Shown here one piece after another: positions 61,394 through 64,000 of a DNA stretch of 64,000 nt (within the stretch, counting starts at the first letter, position 1; every line of letters begins with the position of its first letter). The notes below the pieces were generated by a model. The model did not search any database, was not told where the DNA came from, and was given only the letters and a program-made list of their open reading frames with translations. The position numbers were made by a program, and so were the translations under genes. Source of the DNA: an uncultured Prevotellaceae bacterium (GTDB lineage: Bacteria; Bacteroidota; Bacteroidia; Bacteroidales; Bacteroidaceae); the NCBI GenBank assembly GCA_902768785.1, contig CACXMM010000001.1, positions 248,001-312,000 on the forward strand. Reading direction: 5' to 3'.

Positions 61394-62532
61394 ACAAACC
61401 TCGCTCCATCATCACTCTTACAGAAATACACCTTGAACGTATCCTTATATTGTGGATATTGCTCCAAATAATTCTGCGTTATTTTTTTTTCGATGCTCTC
61501 CTTCTTGGCTGGGTCAACAATGGCAATACAAGCACCTTTGAATCCTGCGCCACTAAATCGACCACCATAAATACCATCAGTGGTAAGCATCGCATTATAA
61601 ATAGCTATCAGCTCCGGACTTCCACATTCGTAATTGTGGATAGAGCTCTCACACGACGCTTTACTCAGCGATCCGAACCACTCCAAGTTTCCTGTTTCCC
61701 ATGCAGTGACACCCTCTCTCACCCTCTTATGCTCCGAAAAGAAATGCTCCGCACGTCTGGCAAATCGTGGTGGCATTTTATCCCTGTGTATTTTGTACAT
61801 GTTTTCACTCACATCCCTCAGAAACGTCTTGCTCTGCTCCTTCAACGGAATATTCTCATACGCCTGCACCAGCCAAGCAGCGGTCTTACATTCCGCTACG
61901 CGCAGGTTATAATCACTGCTCATCAAAGAGCGCGTCAATCCACTAAAGAATATCCCCAGTTCAAATTCCGGCATGTTGGCAGCCTTGGGTATCAGACGGT
62001 ACTCATTGCTATCGCAATCAAGCATCAGCAGATGGTCTTTTTTACCTAAGGCTATGCAAGCCTGGTCAAGCAATCCGTTATTCAGCCCAATATACTCCCG
62101 CTCTGCCTCCGAAGCAATCTTCATCACCTCAAAAGCCTCCATCTGTATGCTGTTTGCCTTCGCAAACGCCATCACATAAGCTATCAAAACAGCCGCAGAA
62201 GAACTCAATCCACCTACAGGAATAGACCCTTTGATAGTTCCCGTAATACCTTTCAGAAGCTTAAAACGCTTTTGCAGTGCAAACTTAGCACCTCGGGCGT
62301 AATCGCCCCAATCCCCTTGCTTCACCAAAGCTGGAGTAGCAATGTCAAACTCCACATGGCCAGTGAACGTTTCACTGTCCAGAACAACTCTGCTGTCTTC
62401 ACGAATATCAAAGCATAGATCCACCCCTTTGTCAATCGCGAATCCAGTGACCAAGCCATGCTGATGGTCAACATGCGCTCCCAACGTACATACCCTGTAC
62501 GGGCTAAAAATATGATAATGATATCCTCCCAT
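61390..62532 (-). CDS. GHMP sugar kinase (galactokinase-like)
   Basis: 380 residues. GHMP motif 1 YRVCTLGAHVDHQHG (in place of the usual GRxxLxGEHxDY), motif 2 PVGGLSSSAAVL, motif 3 GRFSGAGFKGACIAI. It phosphorylates a sugar at C1, perhaps galactose or a uronic acid; the acid (here H-V-D-H) variant suggests a substrate other than plain galactose. In capsule clusters it is found with the nucleotidyltransferase, as here. Confidence 0.9.
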   Translation of the reverse strand: MGGYHYHIFSPYRVCTLGAHVDHQHGLVTGFAIDKGVDLCFDIREDSRVVLDSETFTGHVEFDIATPALVKQGDWGDYARGAKFALQKRFKLLKGITGTIKGSIPVGGLSSSAAVLIAYVMAFAKANSIQMEAFEVMKIASEAEREYIGLNNGLLDQACIALGKKDHLLMLDCDSNEYRLIPKAANMPEFELGIFFSGLTRSLMSSDYNLRVAECKTAAWLVQAYENIPLKEQSKTFLRDVSENMYKIHRDKMPPRFARRAEHFFSEHKRVREGVTAWETGNLEWFGSLSKASCESSIHNYECGSPELIAIYNAMLTTDGIYGGRFSGAGFKGACIAIVDPAKKESIEKKITQNYLEQYPQYKDTFKVYFCKSDDGARFV

Positions 62533-62543
62533 AATACTATTAC

Positions 62544-63887
62544 TTACAAAACATTCTCCTTGATCATATCCACGATATACTTCACGTCCTCATCGCTAAC
62601 ATACGGTCCAGCAGGTAAGCACATACCGATCTTAAAGAGTGCCTCACTAACACCATTAATATAAGACACACTAGTGTCCGAGGTCTGGCAGATTATGCCG
62701 TTAGGTAATTTCTCAATTATCAATTGTCCATTGTCCATTGTACGACAGTACACAGGTTGCTTGTGCATTGGCTTCCAAAGTGGACGCGCCTCAATCTGCG
62801 CTTTGTCAAGAGCTACACGCATGGCTTCTACATTAGCTTTCGGTTCACAATCGGTATGAGCAGACTCTGCAGCATGGATGACTCCAGCTGCACCACCTAC
62901 AGCACCTGTCACGATAGTCTTATAAGCATCCTCCTGACCCTTAACTTTCACATTCTCATCAATAGTGATGGTGCAAAGCCAGTAGTTTGAGTCATAATCG
63001 CCGTTATTAGGCTGAGAGTGTACATGTACTCCAGGGACATCAGCCAATAGTTCCTCATACATCTTTTGTACATGCTTATGATGGGCCAGGTGATCATTGA
63101 TCACCGTCATCTGCCCGCGGCCGATACCAGCACAGATATTCGACATTCGATAGTTATACCCTATCTTCTCATGCTGATAGTACGGATAACTCTCACGATA
63201 CTGTGTGGCATACATCATAATCTCACGCCACTCCTCCTCGTTGGCTGTTATCAACGCGCCGCCCCCAGAGGTCGTAATCATCTTATTGCCATTGAACGAC
63301 AGCACGCCGTACTTACCAAACGTACCCAGCACCTGACCTTTGTATTTTGAACCAAAACCCTCAGCAGCATCCTCAACCACAGGAATCTCGTACTTATTCG
63401 CAATCTCCATGATACGGTCAGCCTTATAGGGCATACCATACAGAGCCACAGGTACGATAGCAGCAGGTTTTTTCCCTGTCTTGGCTATACGATCTATAAT
63501 TGCCTCCTCCAACAAATCTGGATCCATGTTCCACGTGTCCTCCTCCGAGTCCACCATGATTGGCTTTGCCCCCAAATAGGTAATCGGGTGCGTTGAAGCA
63601 CAGAACGTAAAGCTCTGCACCAACACCTCATCCCCTGGCCCTACACCTGCAGAAAGCAGGCCTAGATGTACTGCGGCCGTACCAGAACTCAGTGCCACCA
63701 CCCTTTTATTAAGGTTAGGGTTAGCGTTATCGTTGACAAACTCTTCGAGGTCTTTCTCAAACCCATTCACATTCGGTCCAAGTGGCACCACCCAGTTCGT
63801 ATCAAAAGCCTCTTTCACATAATGCTGTTCAGCACCATCTTCTGACATGTGCGCCAGGCACAAATAGATTCTCTTTCTATCAGACAT
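62544..63887 (-). CDS. DegT/DnrJ/EryC1 aminotransferase
   Basis: 447 residues. PLP fold with AALSSGTAAVHLGLL, EDAAEGFGSKYKG and the Schiff-base Lys in SFNGNKMITTSGGG. It aminates a keto-sugar nucleotide for surface polysaccharide. Residues about 382-409 (TMDNGQLIIEKLPNGII...) interrupt the usual KPMHxQPVxxxxxxxxxxVSEALF region; the DNA (62662-62742) is an AATTGTCCATTGTCC repeat. The frame is kept and the end is conserved (CLPAGPYVSDEDV). Confidence 0.92.
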   Translation of the reverse strand: MSDRKRIYLCLAHMSEDGAEQHYVKEAFDTNWVVPLGPNVNGFEKDLEEFVNDNANPNLNKRVVALSSGTAAVHLGLLSAGVGPGDEVLVQSFTFCASTHPITYLGAKPIMVDSEEDTWNMDPDLLEEAIIDRIAKTGKKPAAIVPVALYGMPYKADRIMEIANKYEIPVVEDAAEGFGSKYKGQVLGTFGKYGVLSFNGNKMITTSGGGALITANEEEWREIMMYATQYRESYPYYQHEKIGYNYRMSNICAGIGRGQMTVINDHLAHHKHVQKMYEELLADVPGVHVHSQPNNGDYDSNYWLCTITIDENVKVKGQEDAYKTIVTGAVGGAAGVIHAAESAHTDCEPKANVEAMRVALDKAQIEARPLWKPMHKQPVYCRTMDNGQLIIEKLPNGIICQTSDTSVSYINGVSEALFKIGMCLPAGPYVSDEDVKYIVDMIKENVL

Positions 63888-63905
63888 AATATACTTGTTT
63901 ACTAA

Positions 63906-64000
63906 TTACTTCACTATTGTTATCTTTCTTTCAACCATTTTGCTGAGTTGAGGTATCATCGCTTCTATCTTCCGGAACTTCGCTTTGTTGTAATAGAAGT
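63906..64000 (-). CDS. C-terminal end of a polysaccharide-locus gene
   Basis: Only the last 30 codons are inside the window (FYYNKAKFRKIEAMIPQLSK..., stop at 63906-63908). Too short to name. Its position, 18 bases before the aminotransferase start, suggests the same operon. Confidence 0.6.
   Translation of the reverse strand, partial: FYYNKAKFRKIEAMIPQLSKMVERKITIVK

Overview
The window looks like a chromosomal piece of a gut or rumen Bacteroidales bacterium, most likely Prevotella/Segatella-like. The evidence is: promoters of the Bacteroidetes type (TTTG, about 19-20 nt, then TAnnTTTGC) before many genes; secreted proteins ending in a C-terminal sorting tail of the 'GIYI.NGKK.VVK' kind; an 11-subunit Nuo complex with fused NuoCD and no NuoEFG; a BspA-like leucine-rich-repeat protein; a FeoA-FeoB fusion; and the Bacteroidales set DUF4248 / HU-like / 'smalltalk' peptide / phage-type amidase. 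No insertion sequence, CRISPR array or rRNA operon was seen.

Layout. 1-6.8 kb: a pectate lyase cut by the window edge, then two secreted sorting-tail proteins, each followed by a small peptide of one family. 6.8-20 kb: housekeeping genes (tRNA-Lys, FeoAB, DUF1232 protein, a compact structured RNA in front of riboflavin synthase, a LytS/LytTR two-component system, HAD phosphatase, MalQ amylomaltase, MltG, GdhA). 19.6-29.8 kb: nuoA-B-CD-H-I-J-K-L-M-N on the minus strand. 30-31.3 kb: an LRR surface protein. 31.4-41.8 kb: a beta-mannan utilisation locus on the minus strand (GH5 mannanase, a binding-type secreted protein, acetyl esterase, GH26 mannanase, GH130 mannosylglucose phosphorylase, sugar symporter, mannobiose 2-epimerase). 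The parts match the known mannobiose to mannosylglucose to mannose-1-phosphate plus glucose pathway of Bacteroides. 42.6-46 kb: a sugar kinase and a large MscS channel. 46.1-64 kb: exopolysaccharide genes (CapD-like dehydratase; UDP-glucose dehydrogenase, UDP-glucuronate epimerase, nucleotidyltransferase, GHMP kinase, DegT aminotransferase) interrupted by an accessory island (RecA-like ATPase, Toprim protein, DUF4248, HU, smalltalk, amidase), a secreted endonuclease I and a lone AAA ATPase with a nuclease-like tail.

The most unusual signal is not a gene. The window is full of short-period repeats arranged as complementary arms that form long hairpins. Three of these pairs or blocks flank a small ORF of the GxxExxY or four-helix-bundle families, the same kind of cargo known from 23S rRNA intervening sequences. 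The same repeat material also sits in frame inside genes (mannobiose epimerase, sugar kinase, acetyl esterase, aminotransferase, probably GH130) or forms the last codons and stop of others (NuoB tail, nucleotidyltransferase, GH26, esterase, GH130, MscS, MltG). This suggests a family of mobile hairpin elements that spreads at gene ends and within loops of proteins. A second strong candidate is the roughly 190-nt structured RNA at 10.32-10.51 kb, with its own near-perfect promoter, a 10-bp closing stem and a U-tract; I could not match it to a known riboswitch.
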